Of a stretch of 64,000 nt of DNA, positions 53,280 through 64,000 are shown one piece after another. Numbering within the stretch: position 1 is the first letter of the stretch; each line of letters begins with the position of its first letter. The notes under the pieces are model-generated. The model made no database searches and was not told the origin of the DNA. It saw nothing but the letters and a program-made list of their open reading frames with translations. Origin of the DNA: Apoderus coryli (taxonomy: Eukaryota > Arthropoda > Insecta > Coleoptera > Attelabidae); contig OU452198.1 of assembly GCA_911728435.2 (NCBI GenBank), positions 40,825,902-40,889,901 on the forward strand. The letters are read 5' to 3'. The position numbers were made by a program, and so were the translations under genes.

Positions 53280-54599
53280 ATGGACTTCACTTACAAACAG
53301 TTTTAATGGTCATGGCGAGTTTATCAAAATGTTATTATCTAGCTACTCTAACTACTTAAAAAAACCTATCATGCTAATTCTTTATTTTGAAAAATTTTAT
53401 TTTTATTAGATATTATGTATTGCCTTATTTCCACCTTGTTGTACCCCACCTCTTGGAGTTGAGACTGGTGAATCAGTATTCTTGTATTTATTGTATGCCG
53501 TGTGGTGTTCTTTGAAGAGGTGAAGAATCTTCTACTGACTGACTACGAGTAAAACATCATAAGCAACGAATTAGATTGATATTATACATATAAAACCTAC
53601 ACACGGTGTAACTCCGGGAAAGCCCGCGATGAGTATTGCAAAAAGTGTACATAGGCAGAAAGGTGATGAGTTTATTATAATAATCTCCACGGAGGGGTAA
53701 TACCCGAACATATTGCTTATTTTAGCTACTTGTACCAGCGTCCAAAGATTATACTAAACACTAATTAAAAATCGAATGGTAGTTTTATCTATGAAAAAAG
53801 TCATTGGGGGTTAGAAAAAAAACTGGAAATATGGGTTGAAAACCTAATCAAATAAGTAGAATTACATTTGAGACACTCTGTATATATAAATAAGTTTTAT
53901 GAGCCCATTCTAACAAACTAAGAAAACTTAAAAGTTTTCCTATTAATTAGGTTTTGTCGTGCCCAAAAATTTTAAAAAATAAATGAAAACATTTTTGAGT
54001 TCCTTTGTATGTAAATTGTTTAACTACACAACTTAAAAAAAATCCTGTGCACAGAGTGAAGCTCTAAAAAATTAATTTTCTACTTCCTATATCGAAAAAT
54101 TTATTAAGGGCATTAATAAATAAGTGTGAAATATTTTGAGTTATCCCATAGATAATTTCTAGAAACTATATAGTTTAATAATTCTAAAGTATTCTTAATT
54201 GAAAATAGAAAAATATTAAAAAGTTGCTCAAAAAATAAAACAAAATAGAAACATTATTGAGTTAGACAACTTCTAGGAGCCTATAGTTTCACTTTCAAAG
54301 AAATCTTAACTTGAGATCTAAAAATATCAAAAAATTATTCAAAATTTTACTTTTTTGTTCTTGTAAAAATAAAGAAATACGTTTTTGCCTCCACCCGTAT
54401 ATAAATTTAAAGTGCTTATGTTAAAAATTTGTAAATATTTAAAAGTTATTTAAATTGTACTCATATATTAATTTTGTGCATTATTTTCTTTATTTTTATT
54501 TGTTCTTGTAATGAATTATAGTTTTGTACATAAATAAAACATTTATTTGTGTTTGTGTAATTTTGATTTTATTTTAAATAGGAAAAATAATAAAAAACA
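53280..54599. other. AT-rich sequence without supported features
   Basis: No coding frame or repeat structure recognised. Confidence 0.4.
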
Positions 54600-54685
54600 G
54601 GTACGGACTTTAGGGACAGTAAATTTTTCTCTTTTTTTTATTAGAAGGCTAGCATTTAACATTTTGCGGAAAAAATAAGAATTTA
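54600..54685. repeat. Diverged terminal fragment of the 3.16-kb foldback family
   Basis: cggactttagggacagtaaa, ttattagaaggctagcattt and tttgcggaaaaaa follow the order of the foldback arm (cgactttagagacagtgg, ttattagaaagacagcattt, ctgcggtaaaacc). The partner arm was not found. Confidence 0.5.
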
Positions 54686-56698
54686 ATTCAAAAATGAAAA
54701 TTTATATCCCATAAAACATGGCAACTACGTGGTTTCTGTCAATTTTAGGAGAAGAATCGTAGATATCTATATTCGGGGCTTGTACGATTAGTTTGACGTT
54801 TTCAGGCCCAATAGTAACAGTATTTTTGTTCAACAGGAAGACATTTAAATTCAAGCTTCAATTAAAAGAATGATCGGATTGTGATATAATTGTTAATTAT
54901 TTATATTACCAGTATATTTTATTTGTTAACTTAATTTAATTAACATTTGACTTTTCTTTCCACCAAAATGGTAACAAAAAATTATTTGTATTAAAAATGA
55001 TCATTGTATCTTAAGGTATATTTTGCTTATTTACAGACGTATAGTTTCGCACCGGATTGCTGATCCGCATCAGCAATTACGCATAAACCAAATTTATTGA
55101 ATATTTATTTTATGAAGTAGATATTGATTGGTTTAAAGTGTGAATCCTTTTCACGGCTGTTGTTTTTTTTTCTGGAAAACCATAACAATAGGCTACACAT
55201 AATATAGGCAATTATAAAAATCGATACATAGTAACGCATGTCAGGAAATGATTATTATTAATAGGCAGGCATATTCGTGCTTATGCAACTATGGTTTCAA
55301 TGCGTTTTCGGGAATTTCCATTTCTTTTCTTTCGAAAACACAAACACATTCGACGGGGATACACTACATACCTACTACTCTTTAATAATGTAATAAATTA
55401 CACAAGGTGTGCACATGTAACTTTTTAGATTAATTTACTTTTGTGTTAACAATGTGTTTTAAATTTCAGCGATAATTCAGTTAACACATTTCCTTACTTA
55501 GACAAGAATATTGTGGGCATATATATTATATCTGTTTTTTTCAGTTTTCGGTTCAAGAATAATAAAAAAATAAATATGTATTATATATCTGTCCTGAACC
55601 TTTAAATTTGATTTACTAAGTCCTAATGTGATTTTTCCCATTCTTATTATTTATTTTTGCTGTTAATTTAAATTTTTATTCCTTATTTTTTAGAATTCAT
55701 GGTTTACATATTTTATAAATTTTTGTTTTACTAAAATGAAAGGTGGGCACTTAAATATTTTTTATTTTTTTGTATTGTATTGATGTATACATCATCAAGT
55801 GTTTTCATTTTTATAATACTCTTCCCACTATAGACCTACCTAAAAGAATATGTATGTAAGATCGAAAGGAAAATTGTTATATTTATTTTAAAATTGTTTT
55901 TATATTATTTTACAGTATTTTAGGAAAATGATTGATTACTACTCTTTATACTTTGACAAATTTATTTATTAATTTGAAAAAGTAGTCCATTCTTAAGTGG
56001 AGTTGTAATTTTACTGTTTGGATTTGACTTTCACTCAAACACTAAAATTTATTTATTATTTTTCAACTGTTTTTTTTTTTGTCTACTAACACTTTTTTAC
56101 GTATCATACCAGAATTGCAAATAAGTATTTCTATACTTCTCATCTTCATCCAACTTTTGTAACTGATGGAAATATTGTTAAATTGTTTGGGGTTGTTTTC
56201 TGCAAGGGTGTATCTGACAATAATTGTTTTGATTCTCTAGATAATTGTGTAATTGTAGTATTCTCAAGAATGATTTTTGAGAAAAAAATTCTAATAACTT
56301 ATTATGCTCGTGCTTATCAAGTAGTTTCTGAAATTAAACATAGGACTATTTCAAATGCATTGGCTTGTAGAGCACCTCTGCTTGATTGAGATATAATATT
56401 AATATTATCTATAAGTTCATTATCGCATATCAAAAGCGTTTTGCATTAATTGCATTTAAGTTTCTTTAAGACTATGTGGCTACAATATCCTCCTAAACAA
56501 GTCAATACAGGCATTTAAGGCTTCAGATTGTCGATAGCAGATTATTAAAGATATAAATCGACTTCCGTTAAATACAACTCCCTGAGTCGTAAAAGATAAT
56601 GTCCTCCGGCTAACTGCTGATTTCCCCTAAACGAAATGTTTCAAAGATTTCAAAGTTTACTTTGCTCAATGCTGTGACTAATATGAAAATGTAGACCT
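54686..56698. other. AT-rich interval without a supported gene
   Basis: A 9-bp-stem palindrome, attgctgatccgcatcagcaat, sits at about 55056-55080. A 68-codon frame at 56183-56389 (MFGVVFCKGVSDNNCFDSLD...) is unrecognised. Otherwise nothing assigned. Confidence 0.4.
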
Positions 56699-56941
56699 GT
56701 TGGCGACACCCCTACGCGTCTAGTTAAACTCGAGCTGGTTGGGTCTTAGACCGCCATAGAATAGAATGGAAGAGACTGGCAAAGTTCTTGTCCCGAACGT
56801 TCTCGTGTGATGTGGAAGGCGACATGTGTAGGTATATAAAGACGAAGACGCACAGAGAACAGACAGTCAACAGTCGATAGTAGTAGTAGTTTAAATAAAG
56901 CGCGTTGTCATTTCACACTAAAAACCACGAAAAACGTTACA
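56699..56941 (+). mobile_element. Putative solo LTR
   Basis: Starts TGTTGGCGACACCC and ends ACGTTACA, with TG...CA ends. Inside are a tatataaag box at about 56835, an RNA-start-like stretch and an aataaagcgcg polyadenylation signal near 56896. The segment is clearly richer in GC than its surroundings. Flanks agacc and atacc would make an imperfect target duplication. No gag or pol is adjacent. Superfamily not determined. Confidence 0.5.
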
Positions 56942-58589
56942 ATACCTTATTCTTCTATCTTCGCGTTAAGATCCTTGGTCTGAACCACCAACGACGAGGT
57001 TTCCTTTTCTTTCTATTTCTGATTATGTTTTTTAATTAAATATTCGCAAACAATACGAACTCCCAAAACGCGTCATTTCCTCTTTGCTGCCATTTTTTAA
57101 ACAGATACTTCCTAAACTAAATAATCAGTGATGTTGAAAGATGCGAACGAATATCGCGTTCAATTATATGTTCAGTTGCATATCGATGCCTAATATCAAA
57201 TTCTTGTATAAATGCATGCCAAAATTCCATCTCCTTTTGCAAAAACACTTTTTCTTGTGCAAACGCGCCTTTGTTATACATCGAATAAACACATGGATAT
57301 ATTATATTTAGTGGTTATTACTTTAGTACTAGAAACCTATTTATTAAAATTCATGTAACACTAAACATAGATATATCTAATAAACAATAGTTTCTTTTTA
57401 AGTTTTCACTGCAAAACGATGGGCGTAATGGCGGTAATTTTTGTGTTTAAATGAATAACAAAACAAATTTTAATAAAAACAACCGTTAGTTCATTAATAA
57501 AGGGGTCACATAGTGATATATTAATATCTCGTTATACCAGGGTTGTGAGGAACGTTTGAAGCAGCAACACGAAGAGCCTCTTAAAAACACCACGCAAATA
57601 TTTAGCTAAAACCTATGATTATTCAGTGCGGAATAGAGTATGGTTTCTTGTTTGGGATTTTCTTAACCCCAACTATTCCTCAATTATCGTTTTCAAGGTT
57701 CAAGAACCTAATGTTTTTCCGGATCGCATAAAATGTATAGTTAAAGAGAAATTTTTGACATACTAACCGAAGGTAGCATTTTCAACATTGTTGAAGAACT
57801 CATCTATGAAGGATCGCTAATGAAAACACATCACAGAAAAAATAAATTCTAAAATGCTTAAAAATATAGAATAAAGTTTTGCCATCTTTATTATGGAGAC
57901 CAGGTTCCAGGGTTACAATTTTCTGTATATAGAATCTTAAAAAAAAAACTAATACAAATAGAGAAATAGGTACATTTTATTCAGCAATGGACCTCAATTC
58001 ACTAGTGATGATATACATCATTTCCATAATAAACACCGATGGTGTGGCATGGTATGAACCTTAATCTTAATATACCAAAATCTACATGTGGCTTCCTCTA
58101 AGAGTACCCAGTAAAAATGGTTACTGCTGGGGGTAGTTGTTTAACAAACTAAAAGTGGTCTGGCCATACGATGATTTCCTTGACTTCTTCAAAACTTACT
58201 CCGACAAAAAACCTACTAATCGAGGTGTAACGATGTCATTTATTTGGCACAAGGCAGATTCGTCAGCTGCCGCGTTTCCAGAGATTCCGACTCGTTGTAG
58301 CATCTCGATAAATATATCTCCTAAATTAGATTCCCATAGCAATAGCTAGAATTACAAACACTATTATAGCATGAAAGAAAGGGTTGCAATAATTAGGTTA
58401 AGTTAAGCTCCTGTGCAATCCTACCTTTACCATAGAAATTGCGCTTCAGAGGCCTGTTTCACCTCCCGTGCGTGTTATGTTAGTATAGCAAACCAGCGCA
58501 TGATCTGCTCTTATAGATAGCATGACTATCATACGCGAACAAGACAAGATTCATACAGAACTCGTTTCTCGTCTAAATCAATATTGATT
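56942..58589. other. Unassigned sequence
   Basis: No supported coding frame; a 70-codon frame at 58137-58349 lacks motifs. The GC-richer part to about 57000 may be downstream LTR-element sequence. Confidence 0.4.
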
Positions 58590-59087
58590 TAGAGGTCAGA
58601 GACACTATATGTATTTAACAACACGGTTTTACAATCTCTTACCTCCAGAAGTCAGATCCAAGCCCGTTTTGAAGAGTTTTAAGTCATCTGTAAAAAAATA
58701 CATGCGTAGCAAGACTCCAAAGAGTTTCAGACTCTTATCGATTTTCTTTAGTTCTATGAAGAGGAATCATATTAGGATCTTTTTCTCTGTATATACTGAA
58801 GTCAGTCAATTTTATCCTTTTTCGTTGTGTAGTATGTAGTGAATTTTTTGTGTTTTTATTAATATTTATGAGAAGCCAGATGTGCTGGTACTGCAGCCTT
58901 GTAGATATGTTATACTCACGGACAATCTTTATAAAGATTTTGTGAGTTAGACATGTTTATTTTGCTGATTACTTTACCATTGTTATTGTAGTAAATTTTG
59001 TTGTTTACCGTTTTAAGGGCTTTACTGTAACATTGTTGTATTTTATAATTGTTTTATTTTGGCAAAATAAACGTTATTATTATTATT
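58590..59087 (+). mobile_element. LINE 3' end fragment with (TTA)n tail
   Basis: The frame at 58609-58839 reads MYLTTRFYNLLPPEVRSKPV, LKSFKSSVKKYMRSKTPKSF, the usual last block of a non-LTR pol (RFYNLLP.E.R, similar to YFYNLLPEDIR in family C). The 3' UTR ends with aaaataaacg at 59063 and a TTA-repeat tail at 59074-59086. Everything upstream of the last block is missing. Confidence 0.7.
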
Positions 59088-59174
59088 CTTCTAACTAGTG
59101 TTTTTTAAATTTTTTAAAAAATTTTATTGCTTTGGTGGTGTTTTTTTGACATTGATGTTTTCATCTCTCTTTTA

Positions 59175-59213
59175 GATCTCTGATGATGGATTTAAAATAA
59201 ACCGAAACGTTAG
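59175..59213 (+). ncRNA. Hammerhead-like motif, weak stem II
   Basis: Plus strand: CTCTGATGATGG ... AACCGAAACGTTAGC. CTGATGA and GAAAC are both present with about 16 bases between them, GG/CC can close stem II, but the rest of stem II pairs poorly and no matching stem I was found. Confidence 0.3.
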
Positions 59214-60466
59214 CAATGAGCTAAATTAGGTTTTGTTGCTTGTTCGACTCAACCCCAACAAACCTGTCCTATTAGTAATTTACAACGTCGATTTAGCATT
59301 AATGGAATAATTAAAATACATCATCCCATTGAATTGTCTGAATCGCTCATCTCTAGTGGATTTTCTAGAGATCCGTAAGCGGTAGAAAAACGAGAAATCC
59401 ATCAAGCAGTATGCCTAAGGTTGTTTTCATAGTGTGCGTTTTTCACAAGCTCTCCAATCTACGTTAGAGCTAGCTCAAGTTCTAGGAGCAGAGTTCAAAA
59501 CTATGTCACTAGACGAATAATCGATATGTGAATCTAACTCACAGTATTTAATTTTGCCCTATTAGGGTATCACCATAGTGAGCTAAGAGGTAAGATAAGA
59601 GGTGCAACGCGAGGTGGTCCTCCTACTAAATATCAATCGAGGCCATTTTATGTGGTGATTGAAGATCGACGTATGTTGTGAACCGCGAGGTAGAACTCCT
59701 TACTATGCTCACCGCTTCACTATGGTCATAGACTTAGTCATCTAACAGTTGAGAGCTTACCAGGACTATGGCAAATAATTAGGTTTTTAATAAGCAAAGA
59801 CGATACGCCACAAATAGGGATATATAAGTGTCAGTTATTTTACTGGAGGGTCATTTGTAATTTGACAGTGTTTTTGTAAAAATGATCCAATTGGATATCG
59901 TGTCCTAATGTTTACGTTTACGGAACCCTTCTTTTAAACCAGGCTAAGCCAGGTAAAACAATAATGGGGGCATATTGCTGACTGACGAAATTGCAAACAA
60001 ACCACTCATTTTCGCTTGAAGGACAGCGAATCTGTTCAAACGATGAGATCACTAGAGCATCGCTGGACGCGAATTTGACGTAATTCTTTACTACGTATAT
60101 TGGCAGATAAAATACTTGATACAAAAAATACTTAAATATTCTTAGACGACCCTGGTATGTGTGTGGATGCATATTAAATATAGAATAATTTGCGACTCGG
60201 CCATAAGGAAGTTGGTTCGCATTTAGGTAGGTATATCGATTATAACAACACCCAACACCAAAAAGGTTTATTATACCTATTTACACAACACAAAGTCCAT
60301 GTAATTTAGTTACTTTTTCGGTTACCTTTTTGCAGCAACATTGTTGCATCTGAAACATGTTTATTACCCACTTAAGGCTCTAGTCTACAGTGTTTGACAA
60401 AAGGCAGTTATCTGTTTGGCACTATTACAACGCGGTACCCGAAGCTTTTGGACTGGAAGGTTGTTA
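59214..60466. other. Unassigned sequence
   Basis: The stretch 59290-59760 has more balanced base composition but only short frames. An 84-codon minus-strand frame at 59918-60172 (starting MHPHTYQGRLRIFKYFLYQV) shows no recognisable domain. Confidence 0.4.
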
Positions 60467-60760
60467 TCAATCGCGTTGACAATTTTGTGAACCTAGCTGT
60501 TTCGGTAATGATGTTTTATGTTTGTTTTTTATAATACCCTGGTCCATAGGTTGCAATTTGGAGGTCGTTAATTTTTTAGTTACACTAACTGGATGTGCAG
60601 GACAATTGTCTATAAACATCCCAATCTTTGGCTTTCGGCTTTTCATTTTTGTGTCCAGTTCTTTAATCCATCTTTCGAAAATCTCAGAAGTTATCCATGC
60701 CGGTTTCATCACAATTGAAATCCTTCTTTGGCTCGTACTTTTTCAATACATTTTTTAAGA
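60467..60760 (-). pseudogene. Pogo/Tigger DDE transposase fragment
   Basis: Minus strand: LKKYEPKKDFNCDE near 60709-60755 (first catalytic Asp region), then directly KPAWITSEIFERWIKELDTK, KIGMFIDNCPAHPVSV (second Asp), TTSKLQPMDQGIIKN. The normal 60-80 residues between the CDE and the KAWMT.EIF blocks are deleted, and the spacing between DNCPAHP and TTSKLQPMDQG is shortened (LPPNTTS is partly missing). The end is frameshifted. DDE_1-superfamily identity is clear; the fragment is dead. Confidence 0.8.
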
Positions 60761-61009
60761 CAGTTGGAGTATGAGGGGTAGCCCTGGTTTTCGCGAAGGG
60801 CGAGAAACGGGGTTATTAATACAATACTCGGGAGCTCAGGAAGAAAATGGACCAGGGTAGATTTCAATAATATTAACAATAATCGTGACCTTTTAGTTCC
60901 TACCTTTTGCATAGTCGGCCGTCCAGAATTTTCAGCTGGCCAGCTTCGATAGGTCTTCTTGGTCTTCCAATCCACACGAATATACAAATATAAAACGAGC
61001 GGTTTTTAT
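60761..61009. other. Sequence upstream of the pogo fragment, unassigned
   Basis: Frames here (60709-60987 minus) include TYRSWPAENSGRPTMQK but no domain I can name. Confidence 0.3.
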
Positions 61010-61317
61010 TATTATTATAATATATATTATAGCGGGTTAACTTCGACAGCGATAAATCAATCTCAATAGCCGAAAATTGAATGTCTATTTACACTTCCAC
61101 GTAGGGAGTGTAGCGGCGGCGGTACTAACCTAAAAGGTCATACAGCCGCGAAGATTTGTCTGATGCAAATAAGAATAAAAAGGGAAAAGGACAAATCTTG
61201 TAGATTTTCATTATTTTTATTAAGATTATAAGATTAAGTACGAATTAAGAATTAACTAAATGAAATAGAGAATATGATAAAGATTATAACTATATACAAT
61301 GCTGTGGAAGCAACATA
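61010..61317 (-). mobile_element. Possible BEL/Pao 3' LTR remnant
   Basis: Immediately downstream of the DUF5641-like coding end on the minus strand, a purine-rich GGGCGGC stretch is followed by TGTTGCTTCCACAGC, an arrangement resembling a polypurine tract and LTR start. The far end near 61010-61030 (cccgctataatatatattat on the minus strand) is not certain. A CGG/CCG-rich patch (gtagcggcggcggtac) lies inside. No second LTR is visible. Confidence 0.35.
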
Positions 61318-61339
61318 GCCGCCCACGAAAATTCATAGT

Positions 61340-61480
61340 ATTTTTCGAAGGAATAGGAAGCGGACACAGCTTCGCAACAAGGCGCCTTAAGACGCCGTTT
61401 GACGTGTGAACGGAAACTACGCGCACTTTTCCGTCGTTGCCGGGAAAAACTACACCCACCGCAAAGGAGGCACACCGAAT
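61340..61480 (-). pseudogene. BEL/Pao pol C-terminus (DUF5641-like)
   Basis: Reads VGVVFPGNDGKVRVVSVHTS, NGVLRRLVAKLCPLP. The (V/I)..(V/L)FPG.DG.VRVV.VRT..G...RPV.KLCPLP pattern is the terminal DUF5641 segment of BEL/Pao integrase polyproteins. The core integrase is absent. The frame continues upstream, without a stop, into a pogo-type HTH fragment (61481-61545). Confidence 0.7.
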
Positions 61481-61545
61481 TTTGCAGCCTTTATCAACTT
61501 CCTCAAATACTTTAATTTTCTCTGCTAAACTTAAACACACACGCT
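61481..61545 (-). pseudogene. Pogo-type HTH start joined to the BEL/Pao fragment
   Basis: CLSLAEKIKVFEEVDKGCKI is the CENP-B/pogo N-terminal helix start, like the 39203 fragment (EEVDKGCKKID). It is fused in frame to the DUF5641-like segment by way of RCASFA, giving a 94-codon chimeric frame (61256-61540) that no single family explains. Confidence 0.55.
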
Positions 61546-62040
61546 GAACATCTTACTTGATTCTTAAACAAAAACCAACTGAACTTAAATTTGCGATTTG
61601 CTAGGCCTCGACTATAATATCAAAGATTAATCTACACAATAGATAGTCAGCCCAATGCATTAAAATCAGAACATCTCTAAGTATGCCTGCCACTACGTGG
61701 CGTAGACTAGCGTGTAAAGCATAGAGCAGTATTGTCACAGCCAGAAACCGTTTTGTAGTTTATTAATATCAAAAACAAAACGCAACGTATAACAATTATT
61801 TAGATCATTTGCAACAGATATGCACCGGCAATGCTGTATTGTCAGAGAGAGAAATTGATGAAATTCTGTATTAATCTGGAGGGGATACGCAGGGAGGGTA
61901 GAAAAAAAAACAAGCGAATGTGGTGTGTGTCGTGCTGTTGCCAATTCGTCGGTAAAAGAAACACACAGGGTGATTTATTACAAGTACAGTATTGAAATAA
62001 AAGCCTAATCTCTATGAATTAAATTTAATATAATAATATT
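61546..62040. other. Unassigned; CAGGGTG end at 61965
   Basis: No coding frame. cacacagggtgatttattac at 61963 resembles the shared repeat terminus. Confidence 0.35.
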
Positions 62041-62044
62041 TAAT

Positions 62045-62082
62045 CCATGTTTCAAGACTAGACCAGTCCCATGATCAGTGGC
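62045..62082 (-). ncRNA. Hammerhead-like motif, decayed core
   Basis: Minus strand: GCCACTGATCATGGGACTGG, TCTAGTCTTGAAACATGG. Stem II (GGGACT/AGTCTT with wobble) and GAAACATG are kept, but CTGATGA has become CTGATCA (G8 changed) and stem I no longer matches. Probably a dead relative of 4971-5009. Confidence 0.4.
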
Positions 62083-64000
62083 GAACAATCGTTAAATGAA
62101 AAGCTTTTAGATAGAAACATACTTTTGACTAAATATTTCACGTAGACAATGTGGCAAAGATGTAACAAGATTGTTGTAGATCTTATAATCCTATAATAAA
62201 AAAATTATCAGTGCTACCTATATTATATTAGGTATACCTATTAAAATAGTCTCTCTCTTCATCAGGTATAAGTTCCACTTTATCGGTTTAGGTACTTAAA
62301 TTTTACTTCTTTTTAATGTTTCTTCGGGTAAATAATAAGTTCGGTAGGAATAGGGCTTTGGGTATGAAACAAAAAAGATAGAAAATAGAAATTTGATATA
62401 GGGGTAGTTCTAAGCATTTACAAGTTTGTGACGTGTAGCGATTTTCGATGCCGCCCCCGGAGGTATACATGAGGGCGGCGCAATGCCGTTTTAAATATCT
62501 CGTTTCGCTTTCTTGGAAAATAAAAAATTATAACTGATAACTGAAACTTAGTACTTAATACGTGGGCGTAAGAGGTAAGCTCACTTCACAGGTCTCTATT
62601 AATGAAAGAAAGTTAACATTTTGAGCATCTGCGTAAAATTAAATGTATCCGTTTGGTGGGTAGTTTTGATTACAATAAGTCGGTGCCAAGCCCAAGCCCG
62701 AAACAAAATAAATCTATATTTACCTACTACCTATTTGGCTTGGTACCGACTATTATGTGCATTGTTGTCTTTTGAATGATATTTGTATTTTGTTATTTTT
62801 CGTATTTTTTATTAGTTCTTTTGACATCTCTGGTGTCATCAATACACCTGTATCCCGAATTGCACCAAATTGCGATGCTATTGAACAAGCATATAATCCT
62901 AAATATAATATTCTTTTTGAACTACCTGTATCTCGAAAACCAAGCCGTAGCGGACCCATGTACATATGAAATTTGTATCTTAAAATTAGTCAAAGAATCA
63001 CCCTTTAAAGTTTGTACAAGTACTTATGCAACACCCTGTATACATAGATACTTTGATTTGCAATTTGCAAATCTGTCAAACTAGGTAATGCTGTTTTTTT
63101 TTATTTACTTTCAAATATGGTGTTATGTAATTGTAATCAAATTAAATGTTTGGGGATGATATTTACGAGTTTTATTTTTTTATATAGAGAAACTGTTATT
63201 CAGTTTTTAAGGATCAATCTGAAGCAGACGATTGTACTTGTTAAAACATGAAAAAAGTTATTGTCGTGATACTTTTAACACCCTGTTGGTGGGTTTTTAA
63301 AGCTTTTTACGAAACGTGTTAACAATACAATCTACATAAATCGTTAGTTTTTTAAAGTTTTATGATCATTGCACAAAAACCAATATTAGGGAGACTGTAA
63401 GTTTTTTTTCAAATCGGCGTTGCAGAATTTGAACCTAATTGTGATAATTGTGTTATTTTACTAGTATAGATATTTTTGAGTAAATTAATTCGGTTATAAT
63501 CGATGAGTAGAATCTTTGGAGTAAAATACATTTCACAAAAACCCTGAACCATATTTCTCAATAGATTTAAATTTTCATTAAAAACAGATTAAAAATTCTA
63601 ATTTTTTACATCCTGCATTTCGAAACCGTATTTTTTTAAATAATTATTGTCATGCTGGAAATTTCAAACCTTATTTACTTCAGCAACTTGTAAAAAGCAC
63701 AGCCTTTTTAATATTAACATTTCTTAAAATCGATATTACGCGATAACGATGACTTTCTATCAATATCACAGAAGGATACATTTATTACGTATATAATTTG
63801 TTAGATTTTACATCTCCGAATTGAAACACACGCAAAAAATGTGCATAAAAAAGTTAGGGTAGCATTTCACGCCTGTATGCCCCTTTAATTTACCCGCCTC
63901 TGATATTTATTTTTTCATAATGTTAACGACAAGTTGAATCTGCTGTTTGAGTTTGATCCTTAAAACTGAATCAGGTAATAACCGGAAGTCCTATCTATAA
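62083..64000. other. Unassigned AT-rich sequence
   Basis: Frames at 62753-63084 on both strands are short and overlap a repeat-like region that has aacaccctgtatacat at 63031, the shared CAGGGTG end in reverse. No gene is supported to the window end. Confidence 0.4.

Noticed and set aside
1..64000. CRISPR arrays, tRNA or rRNA genes, bacterial operons
   Set aside because: No regularly spaced short direct repeats, no tRNA cloverleaf with matching A/B boxes seen by eye, no rRNA-like blocks. The element content is animal.

Overview
The window looks like a gene-poor, AT-rich, transposon-saturated stretch of an animal genome, most probably an insect. The reasons are DUF4817-type and SETMAR/GVQW3-type mariner relics, many short 3' pieces of non-LTR retrotransposons (LINEs) of at least four families, two Crypton tyrosine-recombinase elements, pogo, hAT and BEL/Pao debris, foldback elements, and no recognisable intact host gene, operon, tRNA or rRNA. 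Order-level placement is not possible from what I can see. Family assignments come from recognising protein motifs by eye; no database was searched.

Layout. 1-2.6 kb: two mariner relics. 3.16-4.37 kb: a foldback/MULE-like element with about 380-bp inverted arms and a 9-bp target duplication, inserted in a LINE 3' region. 4.9-6.5 kb: a hammerhead-like motif, a LINE 3' end with a (TTA)n tail, and an R4/Dong-type endonuclease fragment lying between two TAA microsatellites. 7-12.4 kb: a hairpin MITE and three LINE relics (one carrying an RNase-H-type C-terminus, one with a 509-codon reverse-transcriptase frame). 12.7-15.5 kb: a perfect 65-bp hairpin, then a repeat-type protein gene split by a LINE insertion with a 5-bp target duplication. 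17-24 kb: MITEs, two LINE A copies and Crypton copy 1. 24.5-26.4 kb: a 1.86-kb palindrome. 28-34 kb: LINE B, a duplicated MITE and LINE D. 35-39 kb: mariner, Crypton copy 2, a second hammerhead-like site and a pogo fragment. 40-41.5 kb: a composite foldback. 42-47 kb: R4-like, LINE C and LINE A relics. 49.7-51 kb: an uninterrupted 257-codon coiled-coil ORF bounded by direct repeats. 52-53.3 kb: an internally deleted hAT. 56.7-62 kb: a likely solo LTR, a LINE tail, pogo and BEL/Pao debris, and two more hammerhead-like sites.

How the parts relate. Nearly everything is parasitic DNA, so the relations are insertion histories rather than pathways. Four LINE families are distinguished here by their C-terminal motifs. 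A: RIQ(K/R)VQKSC...YGIRK, copies at 5.2, 18.2, 22.5 and 45.4 kb. B: IQ(H/R)KFLKYL..KSD with TAAA-type tails, 13.8 and 28.4 kb. C: LQKRA(V/I)R, 8.8 and 43.0 kb. D: 33.3 kb. Several nested insertions can be ordered from target duplications.

Most promising signals: (1) four dispersed hammerhead-ribozyme-like motifs, one with the full core and a palindromic ACATGT that would suit dimeric folding, as reported in Penelope-like retroelements; (2) a set of otherwise unrelated repeats, including both large palindromes, that share a TACAGGGTG end; (3) the paired Crypton copies, each disabled differently.
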